A DNA stretch of 24,880 nt from positions 1 to 24,880 of the forward strand of contig CAKUMO010000035.1 in the NCBI GenBank assembly GCA_934667815.1, given 5' to 3'. Each line of letters starts with the position of its first letter. Within the stretch, counting starts at the first letter, position 1. A program made the position numbers and the translations under genes. Below, in pieces: positions 6,882-14,994 of the stretch. The notes beneath the pieces are model-generated. The model worked only from the letters and a program-made list of their open reading frames with translations. It searched no databases and was not told the DNA's origin. This DNA is from an uncultured Oscillospiraceae bacterium. Its GTDB lineage: Bacteria; Bacillota; Clostridia; Oscillospirales; Oscillospiraceae.

Positions 6882-8036
6882 TTAATTCGGACTTTGCGAA
6901 ATACTTCGGGAAACGTTGAGAACGATGCCGTTTTCTGCAAGCTGCATAATCAGCGCTGTACCACCCGAGGAGAAAAACGGCAGCGAAATCCCCGTCGAGG
7001 GCAGCAGATTCGTCACGACCGCGACATTCAGGAACACCTGAAGCGCCAGCAGGGTCGTCAATCCCGCCGCAAGCAGCATGGAGAAGCGGTCACGCGCGTG
7101 CATAGCGATCCAGAAGCCGCGTAAAATGAGCATCGCAAAGAGGATAAGAATGCCAATCGCGCCAATGAAGCCCAGCTCCTCGCAGACGATGGCAAAAATA
7201 TAGTCGTTGTGCTCCTCGGGAAGATAGAGATATTTCTGGCGGCTGCGGCCGAAGCCCAGTCCGGTCAGGCCGCCGGAGCCAATGGCGTACTGTGACTGGA
7301 GAATTTGCAATCCCTTATCCAGAGGATCATTCTCCGGGTGCAGCCACGCCGCAACACGGTCGCCGGTGTAGCCCTTGGTGGAGAGGTAAATGGCGACGAA
7401 AGCGATGCCCAGCACGACGAGCGCAACGAGATATTTCCAGTTCGTGCCGCCGAGAATCATCATCACAAAGCCGAGCGCAAGAATGATAAGCGTCGCGGAC
7501 ATATGCGGCTCCAGATACAGCAGCACGGAAATCACGCCGAGAATGAGCATATAGGGCGCAAAGCCGTACTTAAAGCCCTTCATATCCCGCGTGTGTGCCG
7601 CCATGATCGCCGCAAAGGAAACGATCACCGCAAATTTTGCGATCTCCGAGGGTTGGAACTGCGTGAAACCGAGGCTGATCCAGCGCTTTGCGCCGCCGAC
7701 TCTTACGCCGATCACCGGCACGAGCGCCAGCAGCGCCACGGCCACGAACAGGATCAGAAGCGACAGCTTTTGATACCATTCATAGGGGATGCGGCTGAAC
7801 AGGAACAGGGCTCCCATGCCCATGCAGGCAAAAATCAACTGGCTGATAAAATACCGCGCGGAGTTGCCCGTCTTATAATAAGCTCTTGCATAGCTTGCGG
7901 AAAAGAGCATGATGAGTCCGATGACCACCAGCAGGATCGTCAGAACGAGATACGGCACGTCGATCATGCCGCGATCGGTCTCGGCGGTACGCAGTGCGCC
8001 GTCCTGCGCAGTGCGCAATTTGCTTTTTCGGTTCAC
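6882..8036 (-). CDS. ftsW: SEDS-family peptidoglycan glycosyltransferase FtsW (or SpoVE)
   Basis: The 384-residue product is a polytopic SEDS protein with about ten membrane helices. It carries the family segments KRWISLGFTQFQPSEIAK, GLGFGRSRQKYLYLPEEHND and LPFFSSGGTALI. The acidic residue of the PEEHND loop (Asp278 here) corresponds to the catalytic aspartate of SEDS polymerases. FtsW polymerises lipid II at the septum with its partner PBP. The start is set by the ribosome binding site: AAGGAGG lies 7 bases before a GTG (8034-8036) but only one base before an ATG at 8042, which is too close. FtsW and the sporulation paralogue SpoVE cannot be told apart by sequence alone; its place among division genes favours FtsW. 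Confidence 0.9.
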   Translation of the reverse strand: MNRKSKLRTAQDGALRTAETDRGMIDVPYLVLTILLVVIGLIMLFSASYARAYYKTGNSARYFISQLIFACMGMGALFLFSRIPYEWYQKLSLLILFVAVALLALVPVIGVRVGGAKRWISLGFTQFQPSEIAKFAVIVSFAAIMAAHTRDMKGFKYGFAPYMLILGVISVLLYLEPHMSATLIILALGFVMMILGGTNWKYLVALVVLGIAFVAIYLSTKGYTGDRVAAWLHPENDPLDKGLQILQSQYAIGSGGLTGLGFGRSRQKYLYLPEEHNDYIFAIVCEELGFIGAIGILILFAMLILRGFWIAMHARDRFSMLLAAGLTTLLALQVFLNVAVVTNLLPSTGISLPFFSSGGTALIMQLAENGIVLNVSRSISQSPN

Positions 8037-8073
8037 TCCCATGCCTCCTTCCGAGCGGGAAATCAGAGGATTT

Positions 8074-9081
8074 TTACGCAGCCATCGCTCCGACCCATGC
8101 CTGCACGCCAAACCATGCAAGCACGCACATTGCGACGGTCACGCCGACAAAAACGCCCCAGATCTTCTTCTCCGACCAGCCGCACATCTCAAAATGGTGA
8201 TGAATCGGCGCCATTTTGAAAATACGCTTGCCGTGCGTGAGCTTGAAATAGCACACCTGCAAAATATCGGAGAGCGTCTCAATAATGTAGATCAGGCCGA
8301 CAAACAGCAGAATCAGCGGCATATCCAGCGCAAAGGCAAGACCGCAGACCGCGCCGCCAAGGAACAGTGATCCGGTGTCGCCCATAAAGACCTTCGCCGG
8401 ATAGAAATTATACACGAGGAAGCCGCCAAGTCCGCCCAGCAGCGCCGCCGGGAAGGTGGCAAGCCCCATCTTCTTCATGAGCATTGAAGTCAGGACAAAG
8501 AAGAGCATAACGGGCATGGTCACGCCGCTGGCAAGGCCGTCGATGCCATCCGTCAGGTTGACCGCGTTGACACAGCCGACGATGACAAACACCGCGAAGG
8601 CCAGATACACGACCTTCGGAATGCCCGTAACAGGCGCGGCCTTGAAGGGCAGATACAGATCACAGCTCAGAGCGCCGTGACGGTAGAGGAAATACAGAAA
8701 TGCGGCGGCAGCGATGATCTGCAGCACAAGCTTTTGCAGGCCGGTCAGGCCGAGGTTGCGCTTTTTCTTCACCTTGATGAAGTCGTCGGCAAAGCCGATC
8801 ATGCCGAAGGCCAGCGCCAGCGCCAGAGCGAGCAAGTGCGCATAGTTCCCCTCGCGCATCGAGCGCCAGCCGGTCGCAATGCACAGCAGCGACGCCGCTA
8901 TGAACATCAGGCCGCCCATCGTGGGCGTGCCGGATTTGCCGTTGTGCCACTTTGGGCCGACCTCACGGATCGACTGCCCGGCCTTGAGCGCGCGCAGCGC
9001 CGGAATCAGAAATTTTCCCAGAACGAGCGACAGAACAAAGCCGCCGACCAGCGAGATCAGCACCATCAGCAGATCAAACAT
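8074..9081 (-). CDS. mraY: Phospho-MurNAc-pentapeptide transferase MraY
   Basis: MraY transfers phospho-MurNAc-pentapeptide from UDP to undecaprenyl phosphate, forming lipid I in the membrane. The 335-residue protein has about ten membrane helices and all family motifs: the DD pair at residues 99-100, NLTDGIDGL at 175-183, FMGDTGS around Asp235 and the histidine motif APIHHHFE with HHH at 294-296. The gene starts with ATG after a GGGGG ribosome binding site. A 108-base gap separates it from murF upstream. murD, which follows mraY in Bacillus and many relatives, is absent; ftsW comes next after 37 bases. Confidence 0.97.
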   Translation of the reverse strand: MFDLLMVLISLVGGFVLSLVLGKFLIPALRALKAGQSIREVGPKWHNGKSGTPTMGGLMFIAASLLCIATGWRSMREGNYAHLLALALALAFGMIGFADDFIKVKKKRNLGLTGLQKLVLQIIAAAAFLYFLYRHGALSCDLYLPFKAAPVTGIPKVVYLAFAVFVIVGCVNAVNLTDGIDGLASGVTMPVMLFFVLTSMLMKKMGLATFPAALLGGLGGFLVYNFYPAKVFMGDTGSLFLGGAVCGLAFALDMPLILLFVGLIYIIETLSDILQVCYFKLTHGKRIFKMAPIHHHFEMCGWSEKKIWGVFVGVTVAMCVLAWFGVQAWVGAMAA

Positions 9082-9139
9082 AATGATTTTCCCCCATTTG
9101 CTTTTGTACTCAGGAAGCTCAGATTGAATCCGCAGAGAT

Positions 9140-9161
9140 GGACGAAAAAGATTTATCGTCC
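9140..9161 (-). promoter_or_regulatory. Small dyad in the murF-mraY gap
   Basis: A 6-bp inverted repeat GGACGA/TCGTCC with a 10-base loop lies in the middle of the 108-base gap between murF and mraY, the longest gap inside the dcw operon apart from that after ftsQ. No T run follows it, so it is not a clear terminator, and I see no good promoter beside it. It may be a processing or regulatory element, or chance. Confidence 0.3.
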
Positions 9162-9189
9162 TACAAAGAGGATTTATTCAGAGGTTCCC

Positions 9190-10536
9190 TCACTTTATAA
9201 GTTCCAGAATGCGCTCCATGCGCATTCCGCGGCTGCCCTTGACCAGAAGAACGTCGCCGGGTCTGGCGTAGGCCTTGAGTGCCTCAGCCAGTGTCTCGTG
9301 TGTCGGATACTGCACCGCCGGAATGCCGCTTTCCTCCGTGCCGCGAATGTATTGCTCACTGTGCGCGCCGTAGGCAAATACGGCATCCGCCGTCTGTGCG
9401 GCGAGCTGTCCGACCTCGAAATGCGCCTGCGGCGCGTGGTCGCCCAGCTCCAGCATCCCGCCGAGAACCGCGATGCGCCGTCCGGTCGTCTTGGTGTCGC
9501 GCAGCACCTGCAAGGCAGCACGCATGGACTCCGGCCCCGCATTGTAGCAATCCTCGATAACGGTCATGCCGTGAAGCGCGTAAATCTTCTGCCGCATTCC
9601 GGTATTGTGAAAGTCTGCAAGCGCACGCTGCATACGTTCGGGCGGGACGTGCAGTTGCCTTCCGACGGCGATGGCCGCAAGCGCGTTTAAGACGTTGTGC
9701 CGCCCGGCCACGGGAAGCGTGACCTCGAAGCGCAGGCCGTCCGCGAGCGCCGTGAAGCGCTGCGTTTCGCCCTCGATCGTCAGATTCTCCGCACGGACAT
9801 CGCAGCTTTCGGAGAAGCCGAAGGTCGTCGCATGATATTTTTCCGCGACCGGGCGCAGCAGATCGTCGTCGCCGTTGAAGATCACGCTGCCGTTCGGACG
9901 AAGCCCCTCGAGAAGCTCGAGCTTGGCTTTCAGGATTCCCTCGCGGGAGCCGAGATTCTCGATGTGCATCGTGCCGATGTTCGTAATAACGGCAATGTCC
10001 GGCTGCGCAATGCGCGTCAGAACGGAAAGCTCCCCGGAATGGTTCATGCCCATTTCCAGCACCGCCGCCTCGCAGTCCGGGGCAAGGTCAAGGACTGTCA
10101 CCGGAAGGCCGAGGCCGTTATTGAAGTTTGCGGCCGTCTTTTCCGTGCGGTAGGTCGTTTCCAGCACGGCGGCAATCATTTCCTTGGTTGTCGTCTTGCC
10201 GACGCTGCCGGTGATGCCGACGCTCGTGAGCGGGAGCGTTTTGCGATAGCCCGCGGCAATGGCCTGAAGCGCAGCGACCGTATTGGAAACGTAGATCGCC
10301 GGAACGTCCTCGCCCAATGGCCGCGAGGCCAGCACCGCCGCCGCACCCTTTTTCAGTGCATCGGGAGCAAACTCGTGACCGTCGCGCGCGCCCATGATCG
10401 CAGTGAACAGCTCCCCTGCTTGCAAGCGCCGCGTGTCGAAGTTCGCGCCGTGAAAGGTTCTCTCCGCAAATTTCGGTGCAACGCGCCCGCCGCACCATTC
10501 GGCAGCCTGCGCAAGGCTTATTTCTCCAGTTCGCAT
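9190..10536 (-). CDS. murF: UDP-MurNAc-tripeptide--D-alanyl-D-alanine ligase
   Basis: MurF adds D-Ala-D-Ala to UDP-MurNAc-tripeptide, finishing the cytoplasmic pentapeptide precursor. The 448-residue product has the three Mur-ligase domains. These are an N-terminal substrate domain with the FHGANFDTRRLQAGELFTAI segment, a central ATPase domain with P-loop GITGSVGKTTTKE (residues 107-119) and NFNNGLGLP, and a C-terminal domain with LGGMLELG and LVKGSRGMRMERI. The ATG at 10536 lies inside the 3' end of murE, giving a 19-base overlap in another frame. No nearer in-frame start exists, and a GAGGAGG lies 13 bases upstream, a little far. Translation is therefore probably coupled to murE. Confidence 0.96.
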   Translation of the reverse strand: MRTGEISLAQAAEWCGGRVAPKFAERTFHGANFDTRRLQAGELFTAIMGARDGHEFAPDALKKGAAAVLASRPLGEDVPAIYVSNTVAALQAIAAGYRKTLPLTSVGITGSVGKTTTKEMIAAVLETTYRTEKTAANFNNGLGLPVTVLDLAPDCEAAVLEMGMNHSGELSVLTRIAQPDIAVITNIGTMHIENLGSREGILKAKLELLEGLRPNGSVIFNGDDDLLRPVAEKYHATTFGFSESCDVRAENLTIEGETQRFTALADGLRFEVTLPVAGRHNVLNALAAIAVGRQLHVPPERMQRALADFHNTGMRQKIYALHGMTVIEDCYNAGPESMRAALQVLRDTKTTGRRIAVLGGMLELGDHAPQAHFEVGQLAAQTADAVFAYGAHSEQYIRGTEESGIPAVQYPTHETLAEALKAYARPGDVLLVKGSRGMRMERILELIK

Positions 10537-11966
10537 AATGCAGCGGCGACCTCCTCGCGCTCGTCCAGATGGACTTTTTTCGTGCCGAGAATCTGATAGG
10601 TCTCATGTCCCTTCCCTGCCAATATTATCATATCATGTTTTCGCGCACAACGCAATGCCACTTTGATGGCTCTGCGACGATCTTCCTCCACAGCATACGG
10701 CGTTTTGGTGCCGGTTATGCCGGAAAGGATGTCGCAAATGATACTCATGGGATTTTCCGTGCGCGGATTGTCTGAGGTCACGATGACAAAGTCGGCATAT
10801 TTTACGGCGATTTCGCCCATGATCGGTCGTTTTGTGCGGTCGCGGTCGCCGCCGCAGCCGAATACGAGAATCACGCGTCCCTTGCAGTAGTCCTTCACGG
10901 AACGCAGAACGTTTTCCAGTCCGTCGGGTGTGTGCGCATAGTCGATCAGAACGGTGAAGGGTTTGCCCGGCGTGGGCACGACCTCGACACGCCCCTTGAC
11001 GCCCTGCGCACGTCCCAGCGCCTTCGCGGCATCGGCCAACGAAACGCCGAGCTGCCGAACGATACCGAGTGCAACAAGCGCATTGCTGACCGTGAAGCGT
11101 CCCGGGATGCCGACACGTACGTCCGCCGTGGTATCGCTCTCGCGCACGGTCATGGCGACATGGTCGGAGCCAAGCTCAATATTCTCGGCCAGAAGCGAAG
11201 CATCCCTTGTGCCGACGGTGTAAACCTCGCAGGCCGCATCCGAGATCATCTGCGGCGTTGCGGGATCGTCGGCATTGAACACGCCCTTTTCACACATGGT
11301 AAAGAGCTTGGCCTTGGCCTTACGGTATTCCTCCATGGTCTTGTGGAAGTCCAGATGATCTTCCGTCAGGTTGGTAAAAGCACCGACCTGATACCGGATG
11401 CCGTCCACGCGGTGCAGCGCAAGCGCATGCGAGGAAACCTCCATCACGACGTGCGTGCAGTCCGCGTCGCGCATCTGCGCAAGCAAGCCCTGAAGTTCGA
11501 AGCTCTCCGGTGTGGTGCGCTCGGTCTCGAGCACTTCCCCGCCGATCATATTCTGGATCGTGCCGATCAGGCCGACCTTTGCGCCGCAGGCCGTCTCCAG
11601 AATTTCCTTGACAAGACAGGTGATGCTGGTCTTGCCGTTCGTGCCGGTCACGCCGATCATCTGCATCGCGTCTGCCGGGTGACCGTACCAGTTGCAGCCG
11701 AGCTGTGCCAGCGCCGCGCGCGCCGAGGGCGTCTGCACCCACGGCGTGCCCTCCGGCACGGAGTGCTCACAGAGCACCGCAGCCGCGCCGCGCTCGACGG
11801 CCATGGGAATGTACTTGTGGCCGTCGGTCGCGTAGCCGGAGACCGCGACAAACAGGTCTCCCGGCTTGGTCGTGCGCGAATCGTAGCTCACGCCCGTGAT
11901 TTCCGTATCCATCGCCGCATCGGAGGCCATGACGGCTATGCCGCGCAGCAAGGTCTGTAATTTCAT
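10518..11966 (-). CDS. murE: UDP-MurNAc-tripeptide synthetase, meso-diaminopimelate type
   Basis: MurE adds the third amino acid of the stem peptide. The 482-residue product has the Mur-ligase P-loop GTNGKTS (residues 107-113), the conserved TTPESFELQ and the C-terminal GCGGDRDRTKRP. The motif DNPR (399-402) is the signature of enzymes that add meso-diaminopimelate; lysine-adding enzymes differ there. This predicts mDAP-type peptidoglycan, as in most Clostridia and Bacillus. The ATG follows the PBP stop codon by 10 bases with a weak AGGGG/TAGGTG site. Its 3' end overlaps murF by 19 bases. In this cluster it is the only one of the three ligases preceding MurF; murC and murD are not in the window. 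Confidence 0.96.
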   Translation of the reverse strand: MKLQTLLRGIAVMASDAAMDTEITGVSYDSRTTKPGDLFVAVSGYATDGHKYIPMAVERGAAAVLCEHSVPEGTPWVQTPSARAALAQLGCNWYGHPADAMQMIGVTGTNGKTSITCLVKEILETACGAKVGLIGTIQNMIGGEVLETERTTPESFELQGLLAQMRDADCTHVVMEVSSHALALHRVDGIRYQVGAFTNLTEDHLDFHKTMEEYRKAKAKLFTMCEKGVFNADDPATPQMISDAACEVYTVGTRDASLLAENIELGSDHVAMTVRESDTTADVRVGIPGRFTVSNALVALGIVRQLGVSLADAAKALGRAQGVKGRVEVVPTPGKPFTVLIDYAHTPDGLENVLRSVKDYCKGRVILVFGCGGDRDRTKRPIMGEIAVKYADFVIVTSDNPRTENPMSIICDILSGITGTKTPYAVEEDRRRAIKVALRCARKHDMIILAGKGHETYQILGTKKVHLDEREEVAAALCELEK

Positions 11967-11976
11967 TCGTTCACAC

Positions 11977-14340
11977 CTACCCCTGTGCCGTTGTATCGTT
12001 TGCAGTCGTGTCGATAAAGGTCACGACGATCATCGTTCCGCGCGCCACCTGTGTGCCGGGCGCAATGTCCTGCTGGGAGGCCACGACGTAGCTTGCCGTC
12101 GAATCGACACCCTTGGCCTGCATATAAAGTCCGCAATCGGCCAGCACACGGTTGGCCTGCGCCACGGTCAGACCCTTGAGATCGGGCACCGTGACCTGAT
12201 CGGTCGGCATGGAATCGTCCGTGTAGAGAAGCACCGTCGAATTACCGGGCAGCTCACGGCCATGCGCCGGGATCTGTCCAACGATCTTGTCGCCGTCACC
12301 GATGATGCGATAGGTCAGATAATTCTCTTTCAGGCGGGCGGCGGCCTCAGTCTCGGTCATGCCCGTGACGTTCGGCATGCGCACTGCGACGCGGGACATA
12401 TCCTCCTCGGAATATTCGCCCTCGACGCCGAGATACGGCAGAATGTCCTCAAAGATCGCCGCGACCGTGGGCGCGCCCATCTGTCCGCCGGAGATGTAAT
12501 AGCCCGAGCTGGAGCTAGGCGTGTCGAGCGCCACAAGGACGACGTATTTCGGGTCGTTCATGGGCGCAATGCCAATGAAGGAGACAATCTTGTCGCGCGT
12601 CTGGTTGCCGTTTTCGTCGCGCTGGTCGGTTTTTTCCGCCGTGCCGGTCTTGCCGCCGATGCGGTAGCCAACGACCTGCGCGTTCTTCGCAGTACCCTCG
12701 GTTACGACGGATTCGATCAGGCCGCACATGGTTTTGGAGGTCTCCTCGGAGATGACCTGCCGCACGACCGTGCGGGAGTTTTTCTGGACGACGTTGCCGT
12801 CGCTGTCAAGCACCTCGGAGACAATATGCGGCTCCAGCAGATACCCTCCGTTTACCACCGCTCCCACTGCACGCACAAGTTGGATGGGTGTGGGCTTAAC
12901 AGTCTGTCCGAAGGACGTGGAAATCAGGTAGCTCGTACCGTTGGTTGCGTTATCAGCAAGGCGTTCGCGGCTGTGGAACAGGCCGCTGGCCTCGCCCGGA
13001 AGGTCGATGCCCGTCTGCTCCATCAGGCCGAAGGCGCGGCAATAGTCATAGAGATTGTCGCCGCCCATCATCAGGCCGATGTGCGCAAAGGCAATGTTGC
13101 AGGAGTTTTGCAGCGTTTCCGCCGTGGTCTCGCTGCCATGGCCGGCTGCACGCCAGCAGGACAGGATCTGCGAGCGTCCCTCGAATTTCTCTGAGCCGCT
13201 GCAGTAGAAATGGTCGTTCAGTGTGACCGCGCCGCAGTCGAGTGCGGAGGCCAGCGTGATGATCTTGAAGGTAGAGCCCGGCTCGTAACCATCGGAAACG
13301 CAACGGTTTCTCCACTGCTTCAGACGGGCCGCGGCCACGGCGTTATTGTATTTTTCAAAGGCAGCCGTGCGTTCCTCGCTGCCTTCGGGCAGCGCTGCCG
13401 CTTCTTCGTAGAGCTTTTCGACTTCCTCGTTTGTCACCGTGTCGTAAATTTCAAGATACTGGTTGGGATCATAGCTTCCCAGCGTAGACATTGCGACGAT
13501 GTCACCGGTATCAACATCAAAAACAATGCCGAACGCACCGTTCTTCACATCATAGCGGTCGATCGCATCCTGAAGCTGCTTCTCCAAATAATACTGCACC
13601 GTGGTATCGATTGTCAAGACCACACTGTCGCCGTCGGACGCCTGATAATATTTTTCATAGGAATAGAGCATTTCCGTTTCGTTGTTTCCCTTGGTCGTAA
13701 TGACCGCGCCGGCCGTTCCTTCCAAGAGGCCGTTGTAATACGACTCCAATCCCTCCGAGCCGACATTCTCTGTGTTGGTGAAGCCCAGAAGCTGCGCCGC
13801 CAGCGTACCGTAGGGGTAATAGCGCATGGAATCCGGCTCCAGATGTACGCCGACGATCTTATTCTCACTGATGTACTGCCGCACCTGATCGCAGATTTCC
13901 TGTTTCTGGCGGCGGCGCAGAACCTTATACTGGTAACGCGTGTCCTCGGCCTGCTTTTTGATCCAGTCGGCATCCAGATCGAGAATGCGCGCCAGATTCT
14001 GCGACAGCGCATCCAGATCGACCTTGTTTTCGGAGAGCTGCAAGGGGTCGAGAAAAACGTTTTCCACGCTGGACGAAGCTGCCAGCACGTTCATGTTGCG
14101 GTCGTAGATCGTGCCGCGCTGCGCCGTGACGCTGGTACTGCGGGTCTGGTTGCGGATGGCCAGTTCCTCATACTTGTCGTGGTCGATGAGCATCAGCTTG
14201 ACGAGCATCGCCGCCAGCGCACAGAAAGACAGAATGCCGAGGCAGACCATCATCACAAGAATGCCCTTGCGGACATGCGTGACAGGCACCTCGGGATTTC
14301 TTCCTTTTTTGCTTCGATAACGGATACGGCGCTGCTTCAT
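11977..14340 (-). CDS. Division-type class B penicillin-binding protein with two PASTA domains
   Basis: The 787-residue protein is a class B PBP (PBP2B/FtsI/SpoVD group), a DD-transpeptidase that cross-links septal peptidoglycan with FtsW. It has a basic cytoplasmic N-terminus, one membrane helix (about residues 27-50) and the dimerisation/PBP segment with RGTIYDRNMNVLA. The transpeptidase has catalytic STFK (356-359), SCN (413-415) and KTG (564-566). Two C-terminal PASTA repeats begin near VRMPNVTGMTETEAA and VTVPDLKGLTVAQAN. I choose the ATG at 14340, which has GGAGG 11 bases upstream; a GTG 18 bases earlier has no ribosome binding site. The symbol is left open because the vegetative PbpB and the sporulation SpoVD look alike. 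A terminator and a promoter lie just upstream. Confidence 0.95.
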   Translation of the reverse strand: MKQRRIRYRSKKGRNPEVPVTHVRKGILVMMVCLGILSFCALAAMLVKLMLIDHDKYEELAIRNQTRSTSVTAQRGTIYDRNMNVLAASSSVENVFLDPLQLSENKVDLDALSQNLARILDLDADWIKKQAEDTRYQYKVLRRRQKQEICDQVRQYISENKIVGVHLEPDSMRYYPYGTLAAQLLGFTNTENVGSEGLESYYNGLLEGTAGAVITTKGNNETEMLYSYEKYYQASDGDSVVLTIDTTVQYYLEKQLQDAIDRYDVKNGAFGIVFDVDTGDIVAMSTLGSYDPNQYLEIYDTVTNEEVEKLYEEAAALPEGSEERTAAFEKYNNAVAAARLKQWRNRCVSDGYEPGSTFKIITLASALDCGAVTLNDHFYCSGSEKFEGRSQILSCWRAAGHGSETTAETLQNSCNIAFAHIGLMMGGDNLYDYCRAFGLMEQTGIDLPGEASGLFHSRERLADNATNGTSYLISTSFGQTVKPTPIQLVRAVGAVVNGGYLLEPHIVSEVLDSDGNVVQKNSRTVVRQVISEETSKTMCGLIESVVTEGTAKNAQVVGYRIGGKTGTAEKTDQRDENGNQTRDKIVSFIGIAPMNDPKYVVLVALDTPSSSSGYYISGGQMGAPTVAAIFEDILPYLGVEGEYSEEDMSRVAVRMPNVTGMTETEAAARLKENYLTYRIIGDGDKIVGQIPAHGRELPGNSTVLLYTDDSMPTDQVTVPDLKGLTVAQANRVLADCGLYMQAKGVDSTASYVVASQQDIAPGTQVARGTMIVVTFIDTTANDTTAQG

Positions 14341-14373
14341 AACGGTTTTTCCCTCCACGGAATCAAAAAATCC

Positions 14374-14409
14374 AAAAACATGGGCGGCAATTCTCCCTCA
14401 CCGCCCATG
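14374..14409 (-). terminator. Intrinsic terminator or attenuator between ftsL and the PBP gene
   Basis: A 9-bp GC-rich stem, CATGGGCGG with CCGCCCATG (14401-14409 and 14379-14387), encloses a 13-base loop. On the minus strand it is followed immediately by five T residues (14374-14378), then by a second T run. It lies between two genes that must both be expressed, so it should be leaky or regulated, with a promoter just upstream supplying the genes beyond it. Confidence 0.75.
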
Positions 14410-14412
14410 CTC

Positions 14413-14441
14413 ATTATCCTATATATTCGCAATTAAGTAAA
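14413..14441 (-). promoter_or_regulatory. Possible promoter at the ftsL 3' end, for the PBP gene and downstream
   Basis: On the minus strand -35 TTTACT (14436-14441), a 17-base spacer and -10 GATAAT (14413-14418) fit a sigma-A promoter. The -35 overlaps the last codons and stop codon of ftsL. The predicted start, near 14406, falls in the first arm of the terminator hairpin, so this transcript would begin in or at the stem. Confidence 0.5.
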
Positions 14442-14963
14442 GTATTCCAGTGCGTCGGTAAAGATATTTTTAAATGCAGAGAACGCACGCTGGAAGAAAT
14501 TCTCGGATTTCGCTGCCGTATAGACCTCAGCGGTATCCTCGGAGCCGACCTGTATATAGACAATCTGCGAGGGGCCGGGCTTGCGCATGTTCAGTTCCTT
14601 GGCACGCTGCTCAACGGCCTCCAGGTCGAGCGCACCTTCGTATTTCGACTGCAGTCGCGCCTGCTCCTCGTTCAGATCAGAGAGCTTGCTTTCCAACTCG
14701 CCGACCTGACTTTTGGTCTCGTAAAGACGCACATAACTGAATACGACGAGCAGCAGCATCAGGCAGGCCATCGCGCCGCCGATCAGAGCGAAGGGCGAAA
14801 CGGCCACCTTGGTGCGCGTTTTGCGAACGGGACGCGGATGTGCGGGTGCATCGGGCAGGCGTTCGGGGCGCTGCTTCGGCAGCGCATAATTCTGAACGTT
14901 CTGCGCGGCATAGATGTCATAGGCAGCAGAGCCGTTGCTGCGGTATTTTTCACGCTGTGCCAT
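14433..14963 (-). CDS. ftsL: FtsL-like septum protein
   Basis: The 176-residue protein has FtsL architecture. A cytoplasmic N-terminus of about 53 residues, rich in Pro, Arg and Lys, leads to one membrane helix (about residues 55-79). A short extracellular coiled coil follows (about 82-110, with SQVGELESKLSDLNEEQ). The FtsL-type end LEAVEQRAKELNMRKPGP comes next, then IVYIQV. FtsL forms a complex with FtsQ/DivIB and DivIC that activates the septal PBP and FtsW. About 35 further residues follow (AKSENFFQRAFSAFKNIF), a longer and amphipathic tail than in many FtsL proteins. The assignment rests on layout and on its place between rsmH and the PBP gene, since FtsL sequences diverge widely. AAAGGAG precedes the ATG by 9 bases. 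Confidence 0.85.
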   Translation of the reverse strand: MAQREKYRSNGSAAYDIYAAQNVQNYALPKQRPERLPDAPAHPRPVRKTRTKVAVSPFALIGGAMACLMLLLVVFSYVRLYETKSQVGELESKLSDLNEEQARLQSKYEGALDLEAVEQRAKELNMRKPGPSQIVYIQVGSEDTAEVYTAAKSENFFQRAFSAFKNIFTDALEYFT

Positions 14964-14994
14964 GGGCGAGCGCTCCTTTCAAAAAAATTAAGAA

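Noticed and set aside
6869..6940. An upstream ATG for murG (24 extra residues).
   Set aside because: It overlaps ftsW, has no ribosome binding site, and the family N-terminus starts exactly at the TTG at 6868.
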